32,964 bases of DNA from Flavobacteriales bacterium (GTDB lineage Bacteria > Bacteroidota > Bacteroidia > Flavobacteriales > Flavobacteriaceae), in the NCBI GenBank assembly GCA_024643405.1, contig JAHENA010000028.1:1-32964 (forward strand). The letters run 5' to 3'. Shown here one piece after another: positions 9,200-17,962 of the stretch. The translations under genes and the position numbers were made by a program. Within the stretch, counting starts at the first letter, position 1; the number at the start of each line of letters is the position of its first letter. The notes under the pieces were generated by a model. It worked only from the letters and a program-made list of their open reading frames with translations. It did no database searches and had not been told where the DNA came from.

Positions 9200-11251
9200 T
9201 TATTTAGATTTTGGAAGTTGTACATAAAAAGTACTTCCTACATTTAAATTACTTTCAACCCAAATTTTACCATGGTTTAATTCAACCAATTCTTTACAAA
9301 TAGAAAGACCTAATCCGGTTCCTTTTTCATTACTTGTTCCTATAGTAGTAAAAGAATTGCTTTTAAACAGTTTTTCTAAATTCTCTTTTGAAATACCAAT
9401 ACCAGTATCCGCGATGCTTATTATACAACTACCATTACTTATATGGTTTGAAATGGTTATAGAATCACCACTTTTACAGAATTTTACGGCATTAGCAAGT
9501 AAATTTTGTATCACTATTTCAAACATACTTCTATCAGCATAAACAAAATCGCGTAAAGAATGGTCAATCAAATCAATCCCTTTGCTATCCAAACGTTGTT
9601 CAATTAATTTCACTTTATCTTCAAAGACTTCTTGAACATCAAATAATGTCGGTTTAGGCTCAAGGGAATGCATCTGAGACTTTGACCAGTTAAGCAAATT
9701 AAAAAGTAATAATGAGGCATTGTTTGCATTTTCACTTAATTCCGGAATTAAATTATCAAACTCTTCTCTTGATAAAGATCCTTCTCTTAATAAATCAATA
9801 AAACCATTAATTGAGGAAAGTGAATCTTTCAAATCATGTGAAATAATTGAAAACAACTTATCTTTTACATTATTTACATTTTCAAGATGTTTGGTTTGCT
9901 CTTGAAATGCCTTGTTCTGTAATTCAATTTTAATATTTTTTTCTTCTAATTCTTGCGTATACTTTATGCTGTTATTTCGTTTTAAGTAGATTAAAATTAA
10001 GAAGGTGGAAACTATGGCTAAGGCTCCTAATAACGCATAAAAAATAAGCTGAAAACGATCGATTTCACTATCCTTTTCAGCCATTGAACTGCTTTGTAAA
10101 TCAGTTGATTTTTCATTTGACATATTCAGGTCAAAGTCAGGATTTAGTTCTAGTGAGGCGTCTGTTAAGGTGTCTTTAAAAATACTTTTCTTTTCAAGGG
10201 TTTGTTTCAGATCATAATATTCTCTTTGCCAAATGTAAGCTCCAAAAAAATCTTTTTTGGTAGAGTCTAAGTCTTTCATCAGTTTATAAAACTTGAGTAA
10301 TTCCTGATTATTGTTAATCGACTTAGCTAGGGATCCCGCTTCAAGAAGTTGCTCTTCAGCAATTTTTGTCTTTTTTTGGTTAAGATTTAATTCACCAAGA
10401 TTGTTTAATACAATAGTGAGTCCAGTTTTATTTTTTGTTTTTCTATTTAAACTTAAGCCTTGTAGCAAATATTGGCTGGCTTTATCATAATCATTAAATT
10501 TTAAATATTCACCACCTAATTTTGGAAGAATACTTCCTTTTATGGAATCATTAGAATCACCAACTTGTTTTAAAACGGTTTCGTAATATTCAATAGATTT
10601 TCTGTATTCTTGTTTGGCTGAATACAACTCAGCTAAGCGACTGTTTGATTCAATGATGGCATTTTTTTGGTTGAGCTCTTTTTGCAGTTGTAAAGCTTTT
10701 AAATAAAATTCAATAGCTTTTTCTTGAGCATTTATATTAAAATAAGCTTTGGCTAAATTGTTATAAGCCAATGAAAGCTCAGGTTTCAGGTTTCTTTTTT
10801 CAAGCTCGTTAATAGCTGATAAGGAATATTGTAACCCTTTTGAATAATTGCCTCGTTTTATTTCAATTAAACCAATACTGTTGTTAACTTTTGCAATTCC
10901 TAAGGTGTCTTTTAAATTACCAAATAACGCTTTTGATTTTGCATAACCAGTAACAGCATTTATGTAATCATTTTTACTAGCATAAATTAAAGATTTATAA
11001 TAAGTGATTTCAGCAATGCCATAGGTATAATTCATGGCTGTTGATAGTTTTTCACTTTCATAAATATATTTTAATGCTTTATCATAGTCTTCAATATCAT
11101 AAAGACGTTTAATAAGTTTTAAAGAGGTGTCAACTTTCAAGGTGTCAGATTCCTCAAAGGCCAATTGTATGTAAAGGCTGTCTATCTCTTTGGTTTGAGC
11201 GTAACCAGAGCATACTATAGATAATAGAAATATAGTAATTATTTTCCTCAT
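9200..11251 (-). CDS. TPR-containing sensor histidine kinase
   Basis: Membrane sensor kinase. It has an N-terminal signal peptide (MRKIITIFLLSIVCSGYAQ) and a periplasmic part of tetratricopeptide repeats over roughly residues 20-330 (for example YNNLAKAYFNINAQEKAIEFYLKAL cut short here to its recognisable AKAYFNINAQEKAIEFYLKA). A transmembrane helix follows near residues 400-424 (IFYALLGALAIVSTFLILIY), then a short coiled coil. The HisKA domain has the phospho-acceptor His near residue 472 in SIISHDLKDSLSSI. The HATPase domain shows NLLANAVKF, DTGIGI and GTGLGLSI. I chose 11251 over an upstream in-frame ATG (11269) because it gives a standard signal peptide. No response regulator or receiver domain is present in the gene or nearby, so the partner is encoded elsewhere. 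The signal sensed is unknown. Confidence 0.9.
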   Translation of the reverse strand: MRKIITIFLLSIVCSGYAQTKEIDSLYIQLAFEESDTLKVDTSLKLIKRLYDIEDYDKALKYIYESEKLSTAMNYTYGIAEITYYKSLIYASKNDYINAVTGYAKSKALFGNLKDTLGIAKVNNSIGLIEIKRGNYSKGLQYSLSAINELEKRNLKPELSLAYNNLAKAYFNINAQEKAIEFYLKALQLQKELNQKNAIIESNSRLAELYSAKQEYRKSIEYYETVLKQVGDSNDSIKGSILPKLGGEYLKFNDYDKASQYLLQGLSLNRKTKNKTGLTIVLNNLGELNLNQKKTKIAEEQLLEAGSLAKSINNNQELLKFYKLMKDLDSTKKDFFGAYIWQREYYDLKQTLEKKSIFKDTLTDASLELNPDFDLNMSNEKSTDLQSSSMAEKDSEIDRFQLIFYALLGALAIVSTFLILIYLKRNNSIKYTQELEEKNIKIELQNKAFQEQTKHLENVNNVKDKLFSIISHDLKDSLSSINGFIDLLREGSLSREEFDNLIPELSENANNASLLLFNLLNWSKSQMHSLEPKPTLFDVQEVFEDKVKLIEQRLDSKGIDLIDHSLRDFVYADRSMFEIVIQNLLANAVKFCKSGDSITISNHISNGSCIISIADTGIGISKENLEKLFKSNSFTTIGTSNEKGTGLGLSICKELVELNHGKIWVESNLNVGSTFYVQLPKSK

Positions 11252-11336
11252 ACAATATTTAACATACAACCTGCAATATTATAATCATATAATGTTTCTT
11301 GTTGAGGGAATTAAGACTACTTTATAGAGTTGTATA

Positions 11337-11359
11337 ATGATAGTTAGTTTAACTGTCAT
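11337..11359. repeat. Inverted repeat in the kinase-argS intergenic region
   Basis: Ten-base arms ATGATAGTTA and TAACTGTCAT differ at one position and are 3 bases apart. Lies 86 bases before the kinase start, so it could be an operator of that gene or an RNA hairpin. Confidence 0.4.
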
Positions 11360-11422
11360 CTCTATATTTAAAAGAGAGGACAATAGCAATACACTAACAA
11401 AAGTTGTAAAAAGCCTTTTAAA

Positions 11423-11460
11423 AATCTAATTTCTGCGTTTTTCTACCAATAAATTAGATT
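11423..11460. repeat. Perfect 10-base inverted repeat, 18-base loop
   Basis: AATCTAATTT (11423-11432) and AAATTAGATT (11451-11460). No T tract follows, so it is not a standard terminator; role unknown. Confidence 0.45.
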
Positions 11461-11618
11461 AAATGACTTTGAAAATTTTGCAAAAAATCGACGAATAGTT
11501 GAACGGTAAAAAACTCGGAAAAACGGCAATTAAACAATACAAAACGGGTTCAAAGTTTTACAATATTTTCACATTTTTTATTAGACCTTTTTATACAATC
11601 AAACTTTAATAAATGTTT

Positions 11619-11626
11619 TATCTTTG
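11619..11626 (+). promoter_or_regulatory. Candidate -7 promoter element of argS
   Basis: TATCTTTG matches TAnnTTTG exactly, 24 bases before the argS ATG at 11651. Its last three bases form an in-frame TTG that could be mistaken for a start codon. Confidence 0.6.
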
Positions 11627-11650
11627 CTTTCTTATAAAAAGCATTATTTA

Positions 11651-13429
11651 ATGAGCCTTCAAGAGACTTTATCAACAAAAATTAAACAAGCATTACAATC
11701 ATCTTACAATACCTTAATCGAGGACATTGAATTTCAATCTACCAGGAAGGATTTTGCTGGAGATATTACTGTGGTAATTTTTCCAATGTTGAGATTTATC
11801 AAGGGTAACCCAGTACAAATCGGGACTGATATTGGTAATTATTTAGTTGAAAATGTTGAAGAAGTTAAAGCTTATAATGTAGTAAAAGGGTTTCTAAATA
11901 TTGAAATTGAAGATGCTTATTATGTTCAATTTTTTAATGAAATAAATAAAGATAATCAGTTTGGTTTTGTAATGACGATGCCAAATTCAAAGGCCATTAT
12001 GGTGGAATATTCTTCGCCAAATACTAACAAACCATTGCATCTAGGACATATTAGAAATAATTTATTAGGGTATAGTGTTGCCGAAATTTTAAAGGCTTCA
12101 GGAAAGAAAGTTTATAAAACTCAAATCATTAACGATAGAGGCATACATATTTGTAAAAGTATGTTGGCTTGGAAGCGTTTTGGAGATGGTGAAACGCCTG
12201 AAAGTACTGGATTAAAAGGAGATAAATTAGTAGGTAACTATTACGTCAAATTTGATCAGGTATATAAAAAGGAAATAGCTGTTTTAATTCAAGAAGGAAA
12301 GTCTGAAGAAGACGCCAAAAAGCAGGCTCCTATATTATTAGAAGCTCAAAACATGCTCTTGAAATGGGAAGCGGGAGATGAAGAAACAGTGAATTTATGG
12401 AAAACCATGAACCAATGGGTTTATAAGGGTTTTGATATTACTTATAAAAATTTAGGTGTTGATTTTGATACCCTTTATTATGAAAGTAACACCTACTTAT
12501 TAGGTAAGGAATTTGTTACTCAGGGTTTAAAATCCGGAGTCTTTACAAAAGAAGATGATGATTCGGTTTGGTGTGATTTAACGGAAGATGGATTAGATAA
12601 AAAAATAGTTCAACGAGGTGATGGTACGGCGGTCTACATGACTCAAGATATTGGAACAGCTATACAACGAATTAAAGATTATCCTGATGTTGGGGGTATG
12701 GTTTATACGGTTGGTAATGAACAGGATTATCATTTTAAGGTCTTGTTTTTAATCTTGAAGAAGTTAGGGTTTGATTGGGCTGAAAACTTATATCATTTAA
12801 GCTATGGTATGGTTGATTTGCCATCTGGGAAAATGAAGAGCAGAGAAGGCACTGTTGTAGACGCTGATGATTTAATTGAAGAAATGGCAATTACCGCTGG
12901 AGAAATTTCAGAAGAACTTGGCAAACTTGATGGGTATTCGGCTACTGAAAAGCAAGAGCTTTATAAAACTATTGGTTTGGGTGCCTTAAAATATTTTATA
13001 TTAAAAGTAGATCCTAAAAAACGAATATTATTCGATCCTAAGGAGTCTATTGATTTCCAAGGCAATACGGGTCCATTTATTCAATATACCTATGCAAGAA
13101 TACAATCTATTATTCGCAAAGCAGATTTTGATTATTCAGTGGTATTAAATGATGTTGTATTGCATGAAAAGGAGAAGGAATTATTAAAACAATTACAACT
13201 ATTTCCGGAGGTTATTCAAAATGCTGCAGAAACGCATAGCCCTGCTTTAATCGCCAATTATACCTATGATTTGGTAAAGGAATTTAATTCATTTTACCAG
13301 AATGTGTCTATTTTAGGGGCAGATCATTTAAATGAAAAGATTTTTAGAGTCCAGCTTTCAAAAAAGGTGGCTTTAACTATAAAAAATGCCTTTAATTTAT
13401 TAGGAATTGAAGTGCCTGAACGTATGTAA
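11651..13429 (+). CDS. argS: Arginyl-tRNA synthetase
   Basis: Charges tRNA-Arg in the cytoplasm. A class I synthetase of 592 residues: the N-terminal Arg-tRNA additional domain (first 100 or so residues) precedes the catalytic core with the HIGH-equivalent HLGH in NKPLHLGHIRNN. The core continues with TQIINDRGIHICKSMLAW, GDGTAVYMTQDIGTA and the second class I signature in the form GKMKSREGTVVDADDL. The C-terminal anticodon-binding DALR domain ends in LTIKNAFNLLGIEVPERM. The start is placed at ATG 11651; the frame can be extended to a TTG at 11624, but that triplet lies inside an exact -7 promoter element and so is probably not transcribed. The stop codon directly abuts the stop of the convergent trmL gene with no base between. 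Confidence 0.97.
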   Translation: MSLQETLSTKIKQALQSSYNTLIEDIEFQSTRKDFAGDITVVIFPMLRFIKGNPVQIGTDIGNYLVENVEEVKAYNVVKGFLNIEIEDAYYVQFFNEINKDNQFGFVMTMPNSKAIMVEYSSPNTNKPLHLGHIRNNLLGYSVAEILKASGKKVYKTQIINDRGIHICKSMLAWKRFGDGETPESTGLKGDKLVGNYYVKFDQVYKKEIAVLIQEGKSEEDAKKQAPILLEAQNMLLKWEAGDEETVNLWKTMNQWVYKGFDITYKNLGVDFDTLYYESNTYLLGKEFVTQGLKSGVFTKEDDDSVWCDLTEDGLDKKIVQRGDGTAVYMTQDIGTAIQRIKDYPDVGGMVYTVGNEQDYHFKVLFLILKKLGFDWAENLYHLSYGMVDLPSGKMKSREGTVVDADDLIEEMAITAGEISEELGKLDGYSATEKQELYKTIGLGALKYFILKVDPKKRILFDPKESIDFQGNTGPFIQYTYARIQSIIRKADFDYSVVLNDVVLHEKEKELLKQLQLFPEVIQNAAETHSPALIANYTYDLVKEFNSFYQNVSILGADHLNEKIFRVQLSKKVALTIKNAFNLLGIEVPERM

Positions 13430-13882
13430 TTATCTTAAATGTTTTAAACCTTCATAAACAACGATGCCAACAGCATTTGCAAGGTTTAGACTTCTAACAT
13501 GTTCACTAAATAAAGGGATTTTAAATAATGAGTCTGAGTTGGATTCTATAAGTGATTTTGACAACCCAACTGATTCTTTCCCAAACACTAGAAACATATT
13601 ATCTTTAAAAGGGATCTCCCAATGGGATTTAGTACCGTGACTGGATAAATAAATCAAATGGGCATTTTTATTTATGGCTAAAAAAGATTCAATATTATCA
13701 TAATAAATAACCTGAAGATGTTGCCAGTAATCTAATCCAGCTCGTTTTAGTCTGGTGTCATCAATTTCAAATCCTAAAGGTTTTACTATATGTAAATTTG
13801 AACCTGTTGCTAATGCTAATCGGCCAATATTACCTGTATTATTTGGGATCTCAGGTTCGACTAAAACGATATTAAACGGCAT
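13430..13882 (-). CDS. trmL: tRNA (cytidine/uridine-34-2'-O)-methyltransferase TrmL
   Basis: SPOUT-family methyltransferase that adds a 2'-O-methyl group to the wobble base of certain leucine tRNAs using S-adenosylmethionine. The 150-residue length is that of the minimal, single-domain TrmL. Motif 1 is PEIPNNTGNIGRLAL, motif 2 LVFGKESVGLS, and motif 3, which helps form the trefoil knot, is RSLNLANAVGIVVYEGL; GFEIDDTRLKRAGLDYW is also family-specific. Its start overlaps the end of the upstream membrane-protein gene by 11 bases, so the two are probably translated from one message. Its end abuts the stop of argS. Confidence 0.93.
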   Translation of the reverse strand: MPFNIVLVEPEIPNNTGNIGRLALATGSNLHIVKPLGFEIDDTRLKRAGLDYWQHLQVIYYDNIESFLAINKNAHLIYLSSHGTKSHWEIPFKDNMFLVFGKESVGLSKSLIESNSDSLFKIPLFSEHVRSLNLANAVGIVVYEGLKHLR

Positions 13883-14108
13883 TTTTTTTCAAAACTTTCA
13901 AAATTAAAAATCGGATTAATAGTATAAATGGAAATCCATGAAGTACTAAATCAAACCAATCCATCAGTTGCATCCCTTTGGCCCCACCTAAAACCCAGTA
14001 TATTTTTCCAAGCACATGTGGTTCAGGAAAGTATGGCGCTAACCCCAGGGTTAAACATAGTAATAAAATAAGTTTCCAGTTGTTAAATGCAGACACAGTT
14101 TTATCCAT
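13872..14108 (-). CDS. Small conserved membrane protein
   Basis: A 78-residue protein with two hydrophobic segments: roughly residues 10-27 (NWKLILLLCLTLGLAPYF) and 55-73 (LVLHGFPFILLIRFLILKVL). The intervening loop contains EPHVLGKIYWVLGGAKGMQLMDWFD. The charge pattern (Lys at the C-terminal end) would fit both termini in the cytoplasm. I recognise it as a kind of small protein common in this phylum but cannot name a function. It overlaps trmL by 11 bases and lies 8 bases after the stop of the next upstream gene, so it belongs to the same minus-strand operon. Confidence 0.75.
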   Translation of the reverse strand: MDKTVSAFNNWKLILLLCLTLGLAPYFPEPHVLGKIYWVLGGAKGMQLMDWFDLVLHGFPFILLIRFLILKVLKKNAV

Positions 14109-14116
14109 TTTAGAAT

Positions 14117-14791
14117 TTAGTCGTTTTCTTCTTCTTCAAATTCAGTGGTGCTGGCGTCAAATTCCGCTTCTAAAAATTCATCCTTACTAATCCAGTAATT
14201 TGAAGTGATTAAAGTATAAGAGTTATCACTTTGATGGTTTAATTGCCATACTATATGTTCGGCTTCCTTAAACTCCTTTTTTCCTGCAATTTGTTCAGCG
14301 AATAATCTTTTTAATACATTATTACCCGATAATGCGGAGTTAAAACATTTTAAAACTACTTCTTTTGTTATGTCCTTTTTGTTTTTATCAAGCTGTTCAA
14401 TTTCAAATTCAATTATAGTTGCCTTAGCATTGGGAAAAGTACCATTATAAGCCTTATATAAAAGTTGATTTATGTTAAATAATTGATGATGTAATGAAAT
14501 ATCTGCATATTCTTCAGAAATTTTATCTTCAAGCATTTCATTCGAAATCTGTTCAATTTGATTGGGGTTCAAGTCATTTGATAATTGGTAATCCAATACA
14601 ATGGAAGCTGCTTCCTCTGGTTCAAAATCTGAAATCGCCATAAAAAGCAATTCTAAAACTTCTTCGGGTGTTGAGTTTTGCGCATCATCAAAACCAAATC
14701 TTTCTAGCAACTGCATATAATCATCCAGAGTCCAGGCCGTTGGAAGTTCCTGAACCGATTTTATATTATTAATTATGACATGATATTTCAT
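14117..14791 (-). CDS. Acidic protein of unknown function
   Basis: A 224-residue protein without signal peptide or membrane segment; probably cytoplasmic. It opens with MKYHVIINNIKSVQELPTAW, is strongly acidic (for example FEPEEAAS and the Glu-rich end EFEEEEND), and appears mostly helical. No catalytic motif is visible and I do not recognise the family. It starts 4 bases after the stop of the GNAT-nitrilase gene and ends 8 bases before the small membrane protein, so the four genes from 16316 to 13430 form one likely operon. Co-transcription with the nitrilase fusion is the only functional hint. Confidence 0.75.
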   Translation of the reverse strand: MKYHVIINNIKSVQELPTAWTLDDYMQLLERFGFDDAQNSTPEEVLELLFMAISDFEPEEAASIVLDYQLSNDLNPNQIEQISNEMLEDKISEEYADISLHHQLFNINQLLYKAYNGTFPNAKATIIEFEIEQLDKNKKDITKEVVLKCFNSALSGNNVLKRLFAEQIAGKKEFKEAEHIVWQLNHQSDNSYTLITSNYWISKDEFLEAEFDASTTEFEEEEND

Positions 14792-14795
14792 GATT

Positions 14796-16316
14796 TTATT
14801 TTTTCTTTAACTCGTAAAGATCTAATCGTCTGTCTTTTAGATTTCTAACACTGCCAAATTGGTTCAATTCTCTTAGCAAATCAATATCTACATCTGCAAT
14901 TAAAATCATTTCAGAATTTTGTGTCGCTTCGGCCTTAACACCATTCGTTGGAAAGGCAAAATCACAAGGTGTAAAAACCATGGATTGTGCAAACTGGATA
15001 TCCATATTTTGAACTTTAGGTAAATTACCTACGCTACCGGCAATTGCAACGTAACATTCGTTTTCAATAGCTCTGGCTTGGGCACAGTGACGAACGCGCG
15101 AGAATCCGTTTTGAGTATCTGTTAAAAAGGGAACAAATAATATATCCATGCCTTCATCAGCTAATATTCGACTTAATTCAGGAAACTCAGAATCATAACA
15201 TATTAGAATACCAATTTTTCCACAATCGGTATCAAATGCTTTTAATTCATTGCCACCAACCATACCCCATACTTTCGCTTCATCTGGTGTAACATGTAAT
15301 TTTTCATAACGTTCCATGGAGCCATCACGTCTACATAAATAACCCGCATTATGGAGTTTACCATCTACCATTTCTGGCATACTTCCTGTAATGATATTGA
15401 TGTTATATGAAATAGCTAGTTTTGAAAATCGCGAAACCATTTCAGCAGTATGTTTGGCTAATTCTCTAATGGCCTCTGGAGTTGATAAATGATTGTTTTC
15501 AGCCATTAAAGGTGCATTAAAAAATTCGGGAAATAAAGCAAAATCACTTCTATAACCTGAAACAGCATCTATAAAAAATTCAGCTTGCTCCATCACATCA
15601 TCTAAACTTTTATAAGGGCGCATTTGCCATTGAACTAGGCCTAAACGAACGATTTTCTTTATCGCTGTTGCTTTTTTATTTTGCTTTTCGTAATATATGT
15701 TATCCCACTCCAGTAATACAGCATATTCATGGGAGGAGGCATCACCCTCAAGATAGTTGGTTAAAATACGCGCTGGATGAAAATCGTTTGAAATTTGAAA
15801 ATTTAAAACAGGGTCATGTATTTCTTTGCGTCTAACTTTATCTATATATTCTTTTGGACTTAAAACGTCTGCATATTTGTGGTAATTTGGAATTCTGCCT
15901 CCAAAAGCTAAGCCCTTTAAATTTAACCGCTCGCATAAATCCTTACGATAATCATACAAACGTCGACCTAAACGCAAACCTCTAAACTCAGGTTTTATAA
16001 AAACATCAATTCCATAAATAATATCTCCATCATTGGTATGTGTGCTGAAAGTATAATTGCCGGTGATTTGTTCATAGGTATGATTGTGATCAAATTTATC
16101 GTAATCCACAATAATACTCAATGCACAACCAGCAATTTGATTATTCACCTTTATAACCGCTTGCCCTTCTGGAAATTTATGAATTAAGGTTCTGATTTGC
16201 TCTTCTTTCCAAATAGAATCAGGCATGGTTGTATAAGACTCAATCATGGCTTGTTTTAACTCCTGATAGTCCTTGAGGTTTAAATAGGCTAGCTCAATAT
16301 TTTCAATATCTTTCAT
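14796..16316 (-). CDS. GNAT acetyltransferase - carbon-nitrogen hydrolase (nitrilase) fusion
   Basis: Two-domain protein of 506 residues. The N-terminal 200 or so residues are a GNAT acyltransferase domain, with the acetyl-CoA-binding loop in DVFIKPEFRGLRLGRRLYDY. From about residue 222 a nitrilase-superfamily amidohydrolase follows (RLGLVQWQMRPY). It has the complete Glu-Lys-Cys triad: Glu264 in LFPEFFNAP, Lys339 in YEKLHVTPDE and Cys373 in ILICYDSEFPEL. Both domains therefore look active. Such fusions are known in several bacterial groups, but the substrate is not established; an amide-forming and amide-cleaving pair acting on the same small molecule is a reasonable guess. It is the first gene of a minus-strand operon. 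A -7-like TACTTTCG (one mismatch, minus strand, 16408-16415) lies 92 bases upstream. Confidence 0.9.
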   Translation of the reverse strand: MKDIENIELAYLNLKDYQELKQAMIESYTTMPDSIWKEEQIRTLIHKFPEGQAVIKVNNQIAGCALSIIVDYDKFDHNHTYEQITGNYTFSTHTNDGDIIYGIDVFIKPEFRGLRLGRRLYDYRKDLCERLNLKGLAFGGRIPNYHKYADVLSPKEYIDKVRRKEIHDPVLNFQISNDFHPARILTNYLEGDASSHEYAVLLEWDNIYYEKQNKKATAIKKIVRLGLVQWQMRPYKSLDDVMEQAEFFIDAVSGYRSDFALFPEFFNAPLMAENNHLSTPEAIRELAKHTAEMVSRFSKLAISYNINIITGSMPEMVDGKLHNAGYLCRRDGSMERYEKLHVTPDEAKVWGMVGGNELKAFDTDCGKIGILICYDSEFPELSRILADEGMDILFVPFLTDTQNGFSRVRHCAQARAIENECYVAIAGSVGNLPKVQNMDIQFAQSMVFTPCDFAFPTNGVKAEATQNSEMILIADVDIDLLRELNQFGSVRNLKDRRLDLYELKKK

Positions 16317-16428
16317 TGGATGAATTATTATATGTGTTATGCTGATTTCTTATAAAAAAATAAAAGAGCAGCAATTTTAAAGATTAATCTAGTTTTAAAA
16401 TAGATGGCGAAAGTACATATTTTATAAA

Positions 16429-17160
16429 TTATTTTATAAGATATGTGAGTTTCATTGTAATAGAAGCAGTTTTCTCTTTAGAAGAGGTATTATAAGCACC
16501 ACCCCAAGAATAATCTTCATTTGAATTCTGACCTGTTATTTGAAAAATTCCCATTTGTGCCAAAGAAAGATCACCAAGTTTCGCTCCGGAATTTTCAGAA
16601 ATACTTTTTGCACGAAGTAATGCATTTTCTGTTGCGCGGGATACCATTTCAATTTTTAAATCTTCAAGTTTAGTGTAATAATATCTCGGCGCCACAGAAT
16701 ATAATTGGATGCCTTTATTTAATAATTCTGTAACTTCTCTGGATATTTTCTCAACCTTTTCAACGTCTTTAGAATTAATCTGAACAGTTTGACTTAAGGT
16801 GTATCCAATAAATTCTTGACCTAAATATTTTCCGTCGGTTGAATAGTTTTGCTTCATATTTTTATCGGTATTAACCGCATTAAAGATGATGACACTATCA
16901 CTTAAACCTTTTAACTTAAGGTACTCAGAAATGGTTTCTTTATCAGTTTTTAAATCGGCATATGCCTGTTTTAAATCTTTGTTAACTTGAGAAAATCGGG
17001 CCTCCCAAACAATAAGATCAGAAGTAAAGTTAGTTTCACCTAAGCCGGTTACCGATATAGTTCCGACTTTTTTATTCCTGTTAATGACAGCATTTCCTAA
17101 AATAATGGAAGCAGCTACAATGGAAATAGCGAAGACAATAGCATTGAGGTTTTTTTTCAT
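16429..17160 (-). CDS. SIMPL-domain (DUF541) protein
   Basis: A 243-residue protein with a single N-terminal hydrophobic segment (NAIVFAISIVAASIILGNAV), which is a signal peptide or anchor, so the rest is probably periplasmic. The body fits the SIMPL/DUF541 family: ISVTGLGETNFTSDLIVWEA, a pattern of alternating strands, and the C-terminal stretch LLRAKSISENSGAKLGDLSL ending ASITMKLTYLI. Family members have been linked to oligomeric envelope proteins and stress, without a known reaction. The gene begins only 29 bases after the trpA stop with no terminator between, so read-through from the trp operon is likely. No clear terminator follows it either. Confidence 0.85.
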   Translation of the reverse strand: MKKNLNAIVFAISIVAASIILGNAVINRNKKVGTISVTGLGETNFTSDLIVWEARFSQVNKDLKQAYADLKTDKETISEYLKLKGLSDSVIIFNAVNTDKNMKQNYSTDGKYLGQEFIGYTLSQTVQINSKDVEKVEKISREVTELLNKGIQLYSVAPRYYYTKLEDLKIEMVSRATENALLRAKSISENSGAKLGDLSLAQMGIFQITGQNSNEDYSWGGAYNTSSKEKTASITMKLTYLIK

Positions 17161-17189
17161 GAGGGTAAAGAATGAATTAAATTATTTAT

Positions 17190-17951
17190 TTATCGTATCG
17201 ATGTTATGAATTTATTAATCTCACCTACCGAATGGTTCGTTAGGAATTTAATAAATGCACTACCAATAATAGCACCTTTTGCATATTGAGTTGCTTGATT
17301 AAAAGTGGCGTTATTATTAATACCAAATCCAACAATTTGAGGGTTTTTTAAATCCATATTAGATATACGCTCAAAATAATGATTTTGGTTGTCACCAAAA
17401 CCAGATTGACTTCCCGTAACACTGGAGCTACTTACCATATAAATAAATCCATTTGAAATGGAATCTATAAATTCAATACGTTCATTAGATGTTTGTGGTG
17501 TTATTAAAAACACATTAATCAAGCCGTATTTTTCAAAAGTTTTTTGATAGTCATCTTTATAGACGTCAACAGGTAAATCAGGGATTATTAAGCCATCAAT
17601 TCCCAATTCGTGACATTTTTTACAAAATGCTTCCACACCAAATTGCAGCATAGGGTTGAAATAACCCATAATAATCAGAGGAATATCAACAGTTTTTCTA
17701 ATATCCTTTAACTGATTAAAAAGAATTTCTGTGGTCATGCCGTTTTTTAGTGCCTCAGTAGAACTGGCTTGAATAGTGGGTCCATCTGCCAAAGGATCGC
17801 TAAAAGGCAATCCGATTTCAATCATATCCACACCACTTTTTTCTAAATTTTGAATGATGGAGACGGTATCATTTAAATTTGGATAGCCAGCAGTAAAATA
17901 TATCGAAAGAAGCTTTTTATTTTCTTGTAATTTTTGTTGAATTCTGTTCAT
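17190..17951 (-). CDS. trpA: Tryptophan synthase alpha chain
   Basis: Cleaves indole-3-glycerol phosphate to indole and glyceraldehyde 3-phosphate; indole is channelled to TrpB. A TIM barrel of 253 residues with the catalytic Glu in DMIEIGLPFSDP and Asp in DPLADGPTIQ, then IMGYFNPML, DGLIIPDLP, and the phosphate-binding region SSSVTGSQSGFG and GFGINN. It is the last structural gene of the trp operon, 11 bases after trpB. No terminator separates it from the SIMPL gene. Confidence 0.97.
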   Translation of the reverse strand: MNRIQQKLQENKKLLSIYFTAGYPNLNDTVSIIQNLEKSGVDMIEIGLPFSDPLADGPTIQASSTEALKNGMTTEILFNQLKDIRKTVDIPLIIMGYFNPMLQFGVEAFCKKCHELGIDGLIIPDLPVDVYKDDYQKTFEKYGLINVFLITPQTSNERIEFIDSISNGFIYMVSSSSVTGSQSGFGDNQNHYFERISNMDLKNPQIVGFGINNNATFNQATQYAKGAIIGSAFIKFLTNHSVGEINKFITSIR

Positions 17952-17962
17952 TGAAAACGAAA

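Larger units (their letters stand above)
11252..11650. other. 399-base gene-free region between the histidine kinase and argS
   Basis: Divergent intergenic region, much longer than others here and with no convincing ORF. It holds two inverted repeats: ATGATAGTTA / TAACTGTCAT (11337-11359, one G-T type mismatch, 3-base spacer) and AATCTAATTT / AAATTAGATT (11423-11460, 18-base loop). Neither has a T run typical of a terminator. The right end carries the argS promoter element. A small RNA or kinase-gene regulatory region is possible; nothing proves it. Confidence 0.4.

Noticed and set aside
11624-11626. TTG as argS start
   Set aside because: Lies within the -7 promoter element; ATG 11651 is preferred.
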